64,000 nucleotides of DNA, from positions 285,836 to 349,835 of the forward strand of contig LT160592.1 in the NCBI GenBank assembly GCA_900049755.1. Reading direction: 5' to 3'. This document shows, piece after piece, positions 18,564 through 28,391 of this stretch. Each line of letters begins with the position of its first letter. The first letter of the stretch is position 1. The notes beneath the pieces were generated by a model that saw only the letters and a program-made list of their open reading frames with translations, did not search any database and was not told the origin of the DNA. The position numbers and the translations under genes are program-made. This DNA comes from Corynebacterium provencense. Its GTDB lineage: Bacteria > Actinomycetota > Actinomycetes > Mycobacteriales > Mycobacteriaceae.

Positions 18564-18710
18564 CGTGCCGGGGAGGACAAAAGCGATTCGAACAACCCTA
18601 CACCGCTCCTGCTCCGCCATGGCGGCATGTGCCGGCCCCTCTCCGCCCCACCCCTCCCCTCCCCCTCCCGCGACCTGCCGGCCACTGCAGGCGGCGGGAG
18701 CGCCGGAAGA

Positions 18711-18716
18711 TAGGAT
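18711..18716 (+). promoter_or_regulatory. -10 element of the APC permease gene
   Basis: TAGGAT, 7 nt before the GTG at 18724. It favours this GTG over the ATG at 18715, which lies inside the hexamer. Confidence 0.5.
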
Positions 18717-18723
18717 GACCGGC

Positions 18724-20163
18724 GTGACTGAGACCGTCCAGGAGACCGCGTACACCCGTCAGCTGCAGAGAACACTGCGCCACCGGCACATCCACTTCAT
18801 CGCCCTGGGTTCCGCCATCGGCACCGGACTGTTCTACGGCTCGTCGGACGCGATCGGCACCGCCGGCCCCGGCGTCGTCTTCGTCTACCTCCTCGGCGGC
18901 GCGGTCGTCTACTTCATGCTCCGCGCCCTGGGTGAGATGGCGGTCGCCAACCCCGTCGCCGGATCCTTCGCCGAATACTGCCGCAGGTATCTCGGCCCCT
19001 GGGCCGGGTACATCACCGGCTGGATGTACGCCTTCGAGATGATCATCGTCTGCCTCGCCGACCTGACTGCGGTGGCCCTGTACATGCGCTTCTGGTACCC
19101 GGACACCCCGGGCTGGGTCTGGGTCGCCGTCGCTCTCGTCATCGTCGCGGCGGCCAACCTCGCCAGCACACGCTGGTACGGCGAACTGGAGTTCTGGTTC
19201 ACCCTGGTCAAGGTGGTCGCCGTCGTCGCGATGATCGCAGGTGGTGCGGCTATCCTGGTCTTCAACGTCGACACCGGCGGACAGGCGGGGATCGACAACC
19301 TGTGGAATGACGGCGGACTGTTCCCCAACGGTGTCACCGGCATCCTCGGCTCACTCATCCTCGTCCTGTTCGCTTTCGGCGGGACCGAGACCATCGGCGT
19401 CGCCGCAGGTGAGGCCAGAGACCACGAGACCACCATCCCCAGAGCCGTGAACACTGTCCCGATGAGGATCCTGTTGTTCTACGTCCTGGCGATCCTGGTC
19501 ATCGTGTCCGTGATCCCGTGGCGCCGGATCACCGGTGAGGAGTCCCCCTTCGTCCAGATCTTCAGCAGTCTCGGAGTGGGCTGGGCCGCCACCGCCCTCA
19601 ACGTCGTCGTCATCACCGCCGCCCTCTCCGCCGTGAACTCCGACCTCTACGGTGCCGGCCGTGTCGTGTTCGGCATGGCCCGCGAACATCTCGCTCCGGC
19701 CGCATTCGCCCGGCTCAGCTCCGGCGGTGTGCCGGTCACGACGGTGGCTGCGATGCTGGTGGTCCTCGTCACCGGTGTCGCACTCCAGCTGTGGAGCGAC
19801 ACCGCCGCCGACCTCTTCTCCTCGATCGCCGCCCTCGCCACATTCGCCACCGTGTTCGTCTGGCTCATGATCCTGCTGGCCCACCTGGCCGGAAGGCAGG
19901 GGTGGTTCGGGCAGGAACCGGTGGACGCCGCGTCCCTCCGGTTCCGCGTCCCGTTGTGGCCCTTCGGCCAGTACTTCGCCGTCGCCGTGATCCTGCTGAC
20001 GTTCGGGACGATGTTCTGGCTGGAGGAGTTCCGGTCAGCGCTCGTCGCCGGGGTGGTTTTCACGGTGCTGATGAGTGCCCTCTATCCGCTGACGCGGCGG
20101 CGGCGCGGGCCGGCAGGGGTGGAGTCAGAGGAGGCCCGGGGCATCAAACGGACAGCCGACTAG
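18724..20163 (+). CDS. APC-family amino acid permease (GabP/ProY/LysP group)
   Basis: 479 aa from the GTG at 18724; the ATG at 18715 would add three residues. About twelve hydrophobic segments span the protein. The family signature at TM1 reads GSAIGTGLFYGSS, followed by AGPGVVFVYLLGG. The loop FGGTETIGVAAGEARD is the conserved TM6 region of amino acid transporters. It takes up an amino acid by proton symport across the cell membrane; the exact substrate cannot be told. It is divergent from deaD and is the paralogue of aroP further on. Confidence 0.88.
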   Translation: MTETVQETAYTRQLQRTLRHRHIHFIALGSAIGTGLFYGSSDAIGTAGPGVVFVYLLGGAVVYFMLRALGEMAVANPVAGSFAEYCRRYLGPWAGYITGWMYAFEMIIVCLADLTAVALYMRFWYPDTPGWVWVAVALVIVAAANLASTRWYGELEFWFTLVKVVAVVAMIAGGAAILVFNVDTGGQAGIDNLWNDGGLFPNGVTGILGSLILVLFAFGGTETIGVAAGEARDHETTIPRAVNTVPMRILLFYVLAILVIVSVIPWRRITGEESPFVQIFSSLGVGWAATALNVVVITAALSAVNSDLYGAGRVVFGMAREHLAPAAFARLSSGGVPVTTVAAMLVVLVTGVALQLWSDTAADLFSSIAALATFATVFVWLMILLAHLAGRQGWFGQEPVDAASLRFRVPLWPFGQYFAVAVILLTFGTMFWLEEFRSALVAGVVFTVLMSALYPLTRRRRGPAGVESEEARGIKRTAD

Positions 20164-20285
20164 GAGACGGTGTGGGGTCTGAACTACCGTAGGGGCAACC
20201 GGCACCCCACCCGGGACTCAGCCGGGTCCCCAGCCGCGTCCGGCATCTGCCCGTCTCAGAACACCCACGGAGGAACAGGACCCAC

Positions 20286-21740
20286 ATGACCGCACAGGCC
20301 CCCGCAAACCAGAGCGACTGGAGTTCGCGAATCGCACTGGCGCAGCAGATCCTGCCGCTGATCACCCGTCTGCACAACGAGCACAACGTCGTCACGTCCG
20401 TATTCGGACGGCTGCTCGTCAATGTCACGGACATCGACATCATCAAGAGCCACCGCTACGCCCGCCTGGTCACCGACCGGGAACTCCCCCTCAGCGCCAC
20501 CCTGCCGATACTGCAGGAGCTCGTGGAGATGAACCTGGGCACCGCCTCGATCGACCTGGGTCGCCTGGCCACCGGTTACGAGGCGGAGGGAGGTGACCTC
20601 CGCGCCTACCTGGAACGTGAACTCTCCGAGGTCATCGGACGTCACACCAGGACCGAGCCGGTGGATGTCGTGCTCTACGGTTTCGGCCGGATCGGCCGTC
20701 TCCTCGCCCGCATCCTCATCGCCCGGGAGGCGACCTACGGGGGTGTCCGCCTGCGTGCAGTGGTGCTGCGCAAGAAGAGCGACGACGACATCGACAAGCG
20801 TGCCAGCCTCCTGCGCCGGGACTCGATCCACGGGGCCTTCGACGGGACGATCACCGTGGACGAGGAGAACGAGGTCATCTGGGCGAACGGGACAGCCATC
20901 CAGGTGATCTACGCCTCTGACCCCGCCGAGATCGACTACACCGCCTACGGGATCGACAACGCTGTCGTCGTCGACAACACCGGAGTCTGGCGTGACCGTG
21001 AGGGACTGTCCCGGCACCTCCGGTCGAAGGGGGTGTCCAAAGTCCTGCTCACCGCCCCGGGCAAGGGTGACGTGAAGAACATCGTCTACGGCATCAACCA
21101 CGGCGACATCGAGGATTCCGACCGGATTCTCTCGGCCGCGTCCTGTACCACCAACGGCATCACCCCGGTTCTGAAGGTCATCAACGACCGCTACGGCATC
21201 GTGCACGGCCACGTCGAGACGGTCCACTCGTTCACGAACGACCAGAACCTCACCGACAATTTCCACAAGGGGCCCCGCCGTGGCCGTGCCGCCGGACTCA
21301 ACATGGTCCTCACCGAGACCGGTGCGGCCCGTGCGGTGGCCAAGGCACTCCCCGAACTGGCAGGAAAGCTGACCGGCAACGCGATCCGGGTGCCCACCCC
21401 GGACGTCTCAATGGCGGTGCTCAACCTGAACCTCGTCGAGGAGACGACCCGGGACGAGGTCAACGAGTTTCTCCACAAGGTCGCGCTGCACTCCAGCCTC
21501 AGGCAGCAGATCGACTACATCAAGTCCCCTGACGTGGTCTCCTCCGACTTCGTCGGTTCCACTCACGCCGGAATCGTCGACGGGCTCGCCACCATCTCCG
21601 ACGGGAAGAACCTCGTCCTCTACGTCTGGTACGACAACGAGTTCGGATACTCCAACCAGGTCATCCGCATCGTCGAGGACATTGCCGGTGCACGGCCCAA
21701 GGTCTACCCCGCCCGAGTCGAGCCCGCCGACCTGCACTGA
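20286..21740 (+). CDS. gapB: Glyceraldehyde-3-phosphate dehydrogenase, long type (GapB/GapX)
   Basis: 484 aa, about 140 residues longer than classical GAPDH owing to an N-terminal extension, as in C. glutamicum GapB (480 aa). The NAD(P)-binding motif YGFGRIGR is near residue 137, the catalytic cysteine motif ASCTTNGI near 287, and the C-terminal WYDNEFGYSNQV is intact. In C. glutamicum GapB works mainly in the gluconeogenic direction. The ATG follows an AGGAACAGGA Shine-Dalgarno region. Confidence 0.95.
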   Translation: MTAQAPANQSDWSSRIALAQQILPLITRLHNEHNVVTSVFGRLLVNVTDIDIIKSHRYARLVTDRELPLSATLPILQELVEMNLGTASIDLGRLATGYEAEGGDLRAYLERELSEVIGRHTRTEPVDVVLYGFGRIGRLLARILIAREATYGGVRLRAVVLRKKSDDDIDKRASLLRRDSIHGAFDGTITVDEENEVIWANGTAIQVIYASDPAEIDYTAYGIDNAVVVDNTGVWRDREGLSRHLRSKGVSKVLLTAPGKGDVKNIVYGINHGDIEDSDRILSAASCTTNGITPVLKVINDRYGIVHGHVETVHSFTNDQNLTDNFHKGPRRGRAAGLNMVLTETGAARAVAKALPELAGKLTGNAIRVPTPDVSMAVLNLNLVEETTRDEVNEFLHKVALHSSLRQQIDYIKSPDVVSSDFVGSTHAGIVDGLATISDGKNLVLYVWYDNEFGYSNQVIRIVEDIAGARPKVYPARVEPADLH

Positions 21741-21839
21741 AAGTGACCGCCGGGGGCGACCTTGGCCGGGTGAAGGGGTCAGGGGGCTGACGCCGGGACC
21801 CTGGCCGCCCCGGAAGGACGCCGACGCCCCGGTGCCGGG

Positions 21840-22646
21840 TCAGTCGACGGAGGCGGCGTCCCCGTCGTAGTCGTCCTCCCCGTCATCATCGGCGTCATCC
21901 TCGTCCTCCCAGAAGTTCTCCAGGGGAACCAGCAGCTCCTCCCACGCCTCCGCCTGCTCACCGGCGACCTGGAGGACATCGAAGAGCCGGTCGAAGTCGG
22001 TGTAGCTCCCCAACTCCAGAACCTCTTCGGTCATGTCGGCGATGTCGTGTGCGATCCCCTCGAGAATGCGCCGCCGGTCCGAGTCCGAGGCCCCGGTCGG
22101 GTCGTCCTCCGGCTCCGGGTCCTCGTCGTCGGCGTCCTCCCCCCAGAACTCTGCGACGGCCTGACCCATGAGGTCCTCGAAGTCCTCGCCGAGCGTCACG
22201 AACTGGACCCTGGCAGCCGGGGTCTCGGACTCCCCGTCAAAGGTCACCACGATCTCGGAGTTCTCACCGACCTCGGCACTCACGGTCAGCGCGTCGACCG
22301 GGTCCTGGACGAACTCCAGGTCCGCGATGCGCGGGTCCGTCCCTTCGATCAGGTCGCGCACCGTACCTACGACGAGGTCGGTGGCCACGTAGCGGGCGAC
22401 GGTGGAGACGGCGTCCTCGACAGAGAACACCACCCCCACGAGAGCAGCCTCGAACTCTTCGTCATCCTCGGCGACATCCGCCATCGCGAGGAAGACGTTG
22501 GCCCCGGGAACACCGGTCCCGCCGGTGATGTCGACGAACTGGATCTCGAGGTCCTCCGACACCGGCACGAACAACGTGCCGTCGTTGACCCGGGACTCTA
22601 TCCCCTCCGCGTCAAGTGCTTCAGCGATGTCCACATAGAAACCCAC
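21840..22646 (-). CDS. Acidic hypothetical protein conserved in corynebacteria
   Basis: 268 aa, GTG start 8 nt after a perfect AGGAGG. No known catalytic motif was recognised. The sequence is very acidic, with Asp/Glu-only stretches near residues 175-190 and at the C-terminus. There is no signal peptide or membrane segment, so it is probably cytosolic. The N-terminal part (residues 1-150) has the alternating pattern of an alpha/beta fold, perhaps like type III chaperone/YbjN domains. It is divergent from odhA and convergent with gapB. Function unknown. Confidence 0.75.
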   Translation of the reverse strand: MGFYVDIAEALDAEGIESRVNDGTLFVPVSEDLEIQFVDITGGTGVPGANVFLAMADVAEDDEEFEAALVGVVFSVEDAVSTVARYVATDLVVGTVRDLIEGTDPRIADLEFVQDPVDALTVSAEVGENSEIVVTFDGESETPAARVQFVTLGEDFEDLMGQAVAEFWGEDADDEDPEPEDDPTGASDSDRRRILEGIAHDIADMTEEVLELGSYTDFDRLFDVLQVAGEQAEAWEELLVPLENFWEDEDDADDDGEDDYDGDAASVD

Positions 22647-22902
22647 GAGGGGAACCTCCTACGGTCCACTCCGACCGGGTCGCCCCGGGCACGTCGCCCG
22701 GGCACGCCATCGGAACCGACCACCATGCTAGCCGAGAGCCGGGGGCGGCCGGGAGTGCCGGGGTTACCTCAGATGACCCCGCGGTGACACCAGGTTTTCC
22801 TGTGATTTTCAGGGACGCCCCTCCGACATCGTGGTACAGGACACATGTAGTAGTGTGGTGGGTCGAGATTGACGACATCATGAAATGAGGCGAGGACCTG
22901 CT

Positions 22903-25900
22903 GTGAACAGCACCAATTTCGGTTCCAACGAATGGCTGGTCGACCAGATGTACCAGCAGTTCAGGGAGGACCCGCAGTCCGTGGACAAGGAATGGCGGGA
23001 CTTCCTCTCCGAGTATTCCGGGAGGTTCTCCGGGAAACCCTCCGGAAGCCTCCCCGAGGGCCGGACCGGGGACTCTGACACCCCCTCGGCGCCCGCCACC
23101 ACCGACACAGTAACCACCTCCTCCGCACCGTCCGGGAAGACTACCCGGACCGAACACGCCGCACCGGTCAGCAGGCCGCACCCCGCCGACCGTGCACCCG
23201 AGGCTCCCGCGCCGGCACCCCACCGGGTCCATGCAGCCGCAGCCGTGGCGACCAATGTCGCGCCCTCCGCCAACCCGATCCCGGAACGTGTCGCTCCCCC
23301 TGCCCCCGACCTCACCGTCGAACAGCCCACCCCGGGCGAGGCCGCCCTGAAGGGCGCCCAGCGGGCCATCGCCAAGAACATGGACGCCTCTCTCGACATC
23401 CCCACGGCCACCACCGTGAGGGACATGCCCGCGAAGCTGATGTTCGAGAACCGTTCCCTGATCAACAGCCACCTGCGCTCCCAGGGCCGTGGAAAGATCA
23501 GCTTCACCCACATCCTGGGGTGGGCCATGGTCAACGCGGTCAAGGCCCATCCGACGATGAACAACAACTACCAGGTCATTGACGGCAAGCCCTCGGTGGT
23601 CACCCCGGAGCACATCAACCTCGGGCTGGCGATCGACCTGGTGGCGAAGAACGGCAACAGGAATCTCGTCGTCGCCGCCATCCGCGGCTGTGAGGCCCTC
23701 ACGTTCGAGCAGTTCGTCGACGCCTACGAGGACATCGTCCTCAGAGCCCGCAAGGGCAAGCTGACCATGGACGACTTCTCCGGCGTCACCATCCAGCTCA
23801 CCAACCCCGGCGGGATCGGAACCAGGCATTCGGTGCCCCGGCTCACCCACGGTCAGGGCGCGATCATCGGTGTCGGAGCCATGGACTACCCCGCCGAATT
23901 CGCGGGAGCCTCCGAGGACCGTCTCGCGGATCTGGGCGTCGGCAAGCTCGTGACGATCACCTCCACCTACGATCACCGCATCATCCAGGGTGCCGAGTCC
24001 GGCGAATTCCTGAGGGACATGAGCCGACTGCTCATCAACGACGAGTTCTGGGACGATATCTTCGCCTCCCTGCGTATCCCCTACTCCCCCGTGCGGTGGA
24101 GCCAGGACGTCCCCAATACGGGAGTCGACAAGTCGACCCGCGTGATGCAGCTGATCGAGGCCTACCGGTCGCGGGGTCACCTGCTGGCCGACATCAACCC
24201 GCTGCACTGGACCCAGCCCGGACTTCCTGTGCCCGACCACTCGGACCTGGAGATCGAGAGTCACGGTCTGACCCTGTGGGACTACGACCGCCAGTTCCAC
24301 GTCGGCGGCTTCGCCGGCCGGGAGACCATGACCCTGCGTGAGGTTCTCAGTACCCTCCGCAACGCCTATACCCGGAAGGTCGGCTCGGAGTACACGCACA
24401 TCCTCGACAAGGACGAGCGTCTGTGGCTCCAGGAGCACATCGAGGCGGGTCAGCAGAAGCTGTCCACCCCCGAGCAGAAGTATCTGCTGCAGAAGCTGAA
24501 CTCCGCGGAGGCTTTCGAGAACTTCCTGCAGACAAAGTACATCGGACAGAAGCGGTTCTCCCTCGAGGGCGCCGAGTCACTGATCCCGCTGCTGGACGCC
24601 GCAGCCGACCAGGCAGCTGAAGAAGGTCTCGAGGAGATCGTCATCGGCATGCCCCACCGGGGACGCCTGAATGTGCTGGCGAACATCGTCGGCAAGCCCT
24701 ACTCCACGATCTTCAGCGAGTTCGAGGGGAACATCGAGCCCGCCGCCGCCGGTGGTTCCGGTGACGTGAAGTACCACCTCGGTACCGAGGGCGTGTACAC
24801 GCAGATGTTCGGCGAGAACGACATCAAGGTCACCCTCACGGCGAACCCGTCGCACCTCGAAGCCGTCAACCCTGTCATGGAGGGGCTCGCCAGGGCCCAC
24901 CAGGATCTCTCCCCGCGAGCTTCCGAGCACCCGGTGATGCCGATCCTCATGCACGGTGACGCCGCCTTCACCGGGCTCGGTATCGTGCAGGAGACCATCA
25001 ACATGGCACAGCTGCGCGGCTACTCTGTCGGCGGCACCGTGCATGTCGTGGTCAACAACCAGATCGGTTTCACCACCACCCCGGACCGTGGCCGGTCCAC
25101 CCACTACGCCACAGACATCGCCAAGGGATTCGACTGCCCGGTCTTCCACGTCAACGGCGATGATCCCGAGGCCGTCGTCTGGGTCGCCCGCCTCGCCGTA
25201 GAGTACCGGCGTCGTTTCGGCAAGGACGTCTTCATCGACCTGGTCTGCTACCGTCGCCGCGGCCACAATGAGGCCGACGATCCGTCGATGACCCAGCCGG
25301 AGCTGTACAGCATCATCGAGAACCGCCCCACTGTCAGGTCCCTGTACCACGACACTCTCGTCGGCAGGGGCGACATCACCGCCGAGGACGCCAAACGGGC
25401 CGCAGACGACTTCCACGGCCAGCTGGAGTCTGTGTTCAACCAGGTCAAGGAGGGTGCCAAAGACACCGTCCCCGCCGCCCAGACCGGCATCGCCGGAGGC
25501 CAGGCACTGTCGACGGGGCTGGACACCTCGGTCACCCCGGACGTCATCGCCGAGATCGGTGACAGTTTCACTGTCGACGCCCCGGAGGGGTTCCACGTCC
25601 ACCAGCGGGTCCGTCCGGTCGTCAAGCGACGTCACCAGATGTCCCGCGAGGGAAATATCGACTGGGCCTTCGCCGAACTGCTCGCCTTCGGCTCTCTCGC
25701 GCGCGAGGGCAGGCTCGTCCGCCTCGCCGGTGAGGACACCCAGCGCGGCACCTTCACCCAGCGTCACGCGATCCTCTTCGACTCCGAGACCAACCGGCCC
25801 TTCAGTCCCCTGGAGATGGTGGCCCGCAAGGCCGGCAACGGCGGTTCGTTCCGGGCGTTCAACTCACCGCTGACCGAGTACGCGGGCATGGGCTTCGAGT

Positions 25901-26706
25901 ACGGCTACTCTGTCGGCAACCTGGACGCCGTCGTCGCCTGGGAGGCGCAGTTCGGCGATTTCGCCGACGGCGGGCAGACCATCATCGACGAGTACATCTC
26001 CTCCGGTGAAGCGAAGTGGGGTCAGCTGTCCAGCGTGATCCTGCTCCTGCCCCACGGCTACGAGGGACAGGGCCCCGACCACTCTTCAGCACGTATCGAG
26101 CGGTACCTCCAGATGGCTGCGGAGGGGTCGATGACCGTCGCCCAGCCGTCGACGCCGGCAAACTACTTCCACCTGCTGCGCCGGCATGCGCTGGGCACCA
26201 TGCGGCGTCCCCTGGTCGTGTTCACCCCGAAGTCCATGCTGCGCAACAAGGCTGCGGTCTCCCCGCTGGAGGATTTCACCGAGGTCACCAAGTTCCGCTC
26301 CGTGATTGACGACCCCCGCTTCGCCGACCGGTCCGTGGACCGCTCGGGTGTCAGGACGGTCCTCATGTGCAGCGGTAAGATCTACTACGACCTCGAGAAG
26401 AAGCGGGCCGAACTCGGCCGCGACGATGTCGCAGTGGTCAGGGTCGAGATGCTCCACCCGATCCCGCACAACCGCATCAGGGAGACCGTCGTGGAGGGCT
26501 ACCCGGGTGCCGAGGTGCGGTGGGTGCAGGACGAGCCCGCCAACCAGGGCCCGTGGCCTTTCCTGGCCCTCAACCTGCCGGAAAGGCTGCCCGGATTCAC
26601 GATGAAGCGGGTCTCCCGCCGTGCCCAGTCCTCCACCGCCACAGGTGTGACGAAGGTCCACCACCTTGAGCAGGAGGCACTGCTCAAGGAGGCGTTCGAA
26701 GACTGA
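22903..26706 (+). CDS. odhA: 2-oxoglutarate dehydrogenase E1/succinyltransferase E2 fusion (OdhA)
   Basis: 1267 aa, the fused form found in Corynebacteriales. Order: N-terminal [13 protein letters not shown] segment; Pro/Ala-rich linker; E2-type succinyltransferase domain (about 140-400) with catalytic [10 protein letters not shown]; then the thiamine-diphosphate E1 domain with [18 protein letters not shown] (near 685) and VVNNQIGF. No lipoyl domain is present; it uses the lipoyl domains of AceF, and OdhI inhibits it in C. glutamicum. Oxidative decarboxylation of 2-oxoglutarate to succinyl-CoA in the TCA cycle. I chose the GTG because GAGG lies 8 nt upstream and it matches relatives; ATG 22885 is the alternative. 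Confidence 0.96.
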   Translation: MNSTNFGSNEWLVDQMYQQFREDPQSVDKEWRDFLSEYSGRFSGKPSGSLPEGRTGDSDTPSAPATTDTVTTSSAPSGKTTRTEHAAPVSRPHPADRAPEAPAPAPHRVHAAAAVATNVAPSANPIPERVAPPAPDLTVEQPTPGEAALKGAQRAIAKNMDASLDIPTATTVRDMPAKLMFENRSLINSHLRSQGRGKISFTHILGWAMVNAVKAHPTMNNNYQVIDGKPSVVTPEHINLGLAIDLVAKNGNRNLVVAAIRGCEALTFEQFVDAYEDIVLRARKGKLTMDDFSGVTIQLTNPGGIGTRHSVPRLTHGQGAIIGVGAMDYPAEFAGASEDRLADLGVGKLVTITSTYDHRIIQGAESGEFLRDMSRLLINDEFWDDIFASLRIPYSPVRWSQDVPNTGVDKSTRVMQLIEAYRSRGHLLADINPLHWTQPGLPVPDHSDLEIESHGLTLWDYDRQFHVGGFAGRETMTLREVLSTLRNAYTRKVGSEYTHILDKDERLWLQEHIEAGQQKLSTPEQKYLLQKLNSAEAFENFLQTKYIGQKRFSLEGAESLIPLLDAAADQAAEEGLEEIVIGMPHRGRLNVLANIVGKPYSTIFSEFEGNIEPAAAGGSGDVKYHLGTEGVYTQMFGENDIKVTLTANPSHLEAVNPVMEGLARAHQDLSPRASEHPVMPILMHGDAAFTGLGIVQETINMAQLRGYSVGGTVHVVVNNQIGFTTTPDRGRSTHYATDIAKGFDCPVFHVNGDDPEAVVWVARLAVEYRRRFGKDVFIDLVCYRRRGHNEADDPSMTQPELYSIIENRPTVRSLYHDTLVGRGDITAEDAKRAADDFHGQLESVFNQVKEGAKDTVPAAQTGIAGGQALSTGLDTSVTPDVIAEIGDSFTVDAPEGFHVHQRVRPVVKRRHQMSREGNIDWAFAELLAFGSLAREGRLVRLAGEDTQRGTFTQRHAILFDSETNRPFSPLEMVARKAGNGGSFRAFNSPLTEYAGMGFEYGYSVGNLDAVVAWEAQFGDFADGGQTIIDEYISSGEAKWGQLSSVILLLPHGYEGQGPDHSSARIERYLQMAAEGSMTVAQPSTPANYFHLLRRHALGTMRRPLVVFTPKSMLRNKAAVSPLEDFTEVTKFRSVIDDPRFADRSVDRSGVRTVLMCSGKIYYDLEKKRAELGRDDVAVVRVEMLHPIPHNRIRETVVEGYPGAEVRWVQDEPANQGPWPFLALNLPERLPGFTMKRVSRRAQSSTATGVTKVHHLEQEALLKEAFED

Positions 26707-26740
26707 CCGGTGCGGGCGGACGACCGCCGCCACCGGCTCC

Positions 26741-26780
26741 GGGCCCCGGACCACCTGTCACGGCAGGTGGTCCGGGGCCC
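26741..26780 (+). terminator. Terminator of odhA
   Basis: A perfect 17-bp GC-rich stem (GGGCCCCGGACCACCTG with its complement) and a 6-nt loop, followed by TGTATTT, 35 nt after the odhA stop. Confidence 0.9.
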
Positions 26781-26883
26781 TGTATTTCCCCCGCCCTGAT
26801 CACCGGAAGATCGCTCCACCCGCACCGTCCCCGGGGTCGCCCGGTCGGGGCGCCCTGTCAGAACGTCCGGTCAGAACGTCCGG

Positions 26884-27078
26884 TCAGAACCAGACGACAA
26901 GGATGAGAACCACCAGCGCGATCCAGGGAATCAGGCCCCACCACCTGTTGCGGTCGCTGAGCAGTGCCCCCGCCGTAGCAGCAGCTCCCGCGACCGCATG
27001 GGGGATCCACAGGCCGTTCCCCGCCACGAGAAGGATGACGGCAAGTCCCCACAGGCCGCCGGCTATCAGTCGGGTCAT
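26884..27078 (-). CDS. Small membrane protein, two TM segments
   Basis: 64 aa. Two or three hydrophobic stretches (LIAGGLWGLAVILLVAG; PHAVAGAAATAGALL; IPWIALVVLILVVWF) flank a short basic loop SDRNRWWG. It ends with ...VVWF directly at the stop. No family recognised. Between odhA and corA on the opposite strand, with no closely linked gene. Confidence 0.7.
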   Translation of the reverse strand: MTRLIAGGLWGLAVILLVAGNGLWIPHAVAGAAATAGALLSDRNRWWGLIPWIALVVLILVVWF

Positions 27079-27220
27079 ACCTCTGGATCACCGTCCCTTT
27101 CCACGCTGTGTGCATGCGCACGTGTACCGTCCCGCCAAGGATAGCCCGCCCAGGGCAGACGGCCGCGTTCCAGGGCGGGTCTCCACCCCGCGTACCGGTG
27201 GTTCTGGTTGACTGTTGACC

Positions 27221-28348
27221 ATGCCCAGTCCCGAGTCCGGCCGACGTCCCTACACCCCGTTGTCCCCTCTCCGGCAGCTTCCCTCCACCGAACATCCCGG
27301 ATCCGGGCGTCCTTCCCCTCCGGTGACTGCCCGGTGCACCGTGTACCGTCGTCCCGGACCGGATGTCGCCCACGGCGCGGTGGTGCCCGGAGAGCGCACG
27401 GAGATCGACCCTGACGGTGACGCCACCGGCCTTCTGGCCGAGCTCCATGACGCTCTCGGCGACGGGGACTTCTGCTGGATAGATGTCTCAGAGCCGGATG
27501 CGGTGTTCATGCACCGGCTCGCCGAGGTCTTCGGTATCCACGAGCTGATCGTCGAGGACGCCGTGTCCGCACATCAACGACCGAAGTTCGAACACTACGG
27601 TAACCAGATCCTCTTCGTGCTCCGGCCGGTGAACTACATCTCCGGGGGAACCGACCCTGATCCGACCCCGGATGTGACCACCGGTGAAATCCAGACGATC
27701 CTGGGCTCCGACTTCGTCATCACCGTCTGCCACGGCGAGACCCCTGACCCTACTGTGCGGATAGAGAAGAATCTCCGGCGCCTGTTCCTTCCGCAGACCG
27801 TGCTCTACTCCCTGGCGGATGACGTGGTCGACCACTATCTCGCCGTCAGCGACGAGCTGGAGGACGATGTCAGTGCCATGGAGACGACAGTCTTCGCACC
27901 CGGCAACGGGTTCGACATCCAGGAGGTGTACCTGCAGATGAGGGAGGTCCTGGAGGTGCGCCACGCCATCGACCCCCTGACCGTCGCCCTGCGGCTCCTC
28001 ATGGACGACCAGCACGTCATCGTCGAGGAGAGCCGCGCTTACCTGCGGGACGTGCTGGACCACCAGATTCTCGCTGCGGACCGCATAGGCAACCATGCCG
28101 AGAGGCTGGGCTCCCTCGTCGACGCGGCTGCGGCGATGATCTCCCTGCAGCAGAACACTGACATGCGCCGCATCTCCGCGTGGGCCGCAGTGGCGGTGGT
28201 GCCGACCCTCATCGCCGGGATCTACGGGATGAATTTCGAGATCATGCCTGAACTTACCTGGCCTTTCGGTTACCCCCTCGTGATCTGCGTCATGATCTCC
28301 ATCTGCACCGGTCTGATCGCCCTCTTCCGTCACAACCGTTGGCTGTGA
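27221..28348 (+). CDS. corA: CorA-family magnesium/divalent cation transporter
   Basis: 375 aa. The C-terminal GMN signature is present as YGMNFEIMPEL between two TM helices, ending in a short basic tail (FRHNRW). The large N-terminal cytosolic domain has the alpha/beta and long-helix pattern of CorA, with FCWIDVSEPD and DVVDHYLAVSDELEDD segments. ATG 27221 was chosen; a TTG 6 nt upstream is possible. It is followed 44 nt later by an MgtE-like domain protein, so the neighbourhood concerns Mg2+ handling. Confidence 0.93.
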   Translation: MPSPESGRRPYTPLSPLRQLPSTEHPGSGRPSPPVTARCTVYRRPGPDVAHGAVVPGERTEIDPDGDATGLLAELHDALGDGDFCWIDVSEPDAVFMHRLAEVFGIHELIVEDAVSAHQRPKFEHYGNQILFVLRPVNYISGGTDPDPTPDVTTGEIQTILGSDFVITVCHGETPDPTVRIEKNLRRLFLPQTVLYSLADDVVDHYLAVSDELEDDVSAMETTVFAPGNGFDIQEVYLQMREVLEVRHAIDPLTVALRLLMDDQHVIVEESRAYLRDVLDHQILAADRIGNHAERLGSLVDAAAAMISLQQNTDMRRISAWAAVAVVPTLIAGIYGMNFEIMPELTWPFGYPLVICVMISICTGLIALFRHNRWL

Positions 28349-28378
28349 CCGGTGACGGGGTGCAGGCACCGTATCGCG

Positions 28379-28384
28379 TATTGT
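28379..28384 (+). promoter_or_regulatory. -10 element of the MgtE/CBS gene
   Basis: TATTGT, 7 nt before the ATG at 28392; predicts a leaderless transcript separate from corA. Confidence 0.5.
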
Positions 28385-28391
28385 CTGGGGC

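Noticed and set aside
22621..24438. 605-aa minus-strand open frame opposite odhA
   Set aside because: Shadow of OdhA; composition is His/Asp/Gly-rich as in antisense translations and has no motif.
27079..27220. M-box or other magnesium riboswitch upstream of corA
   Set aside because: No conserved riboswitch core or terminator seen in the 142-nt region.
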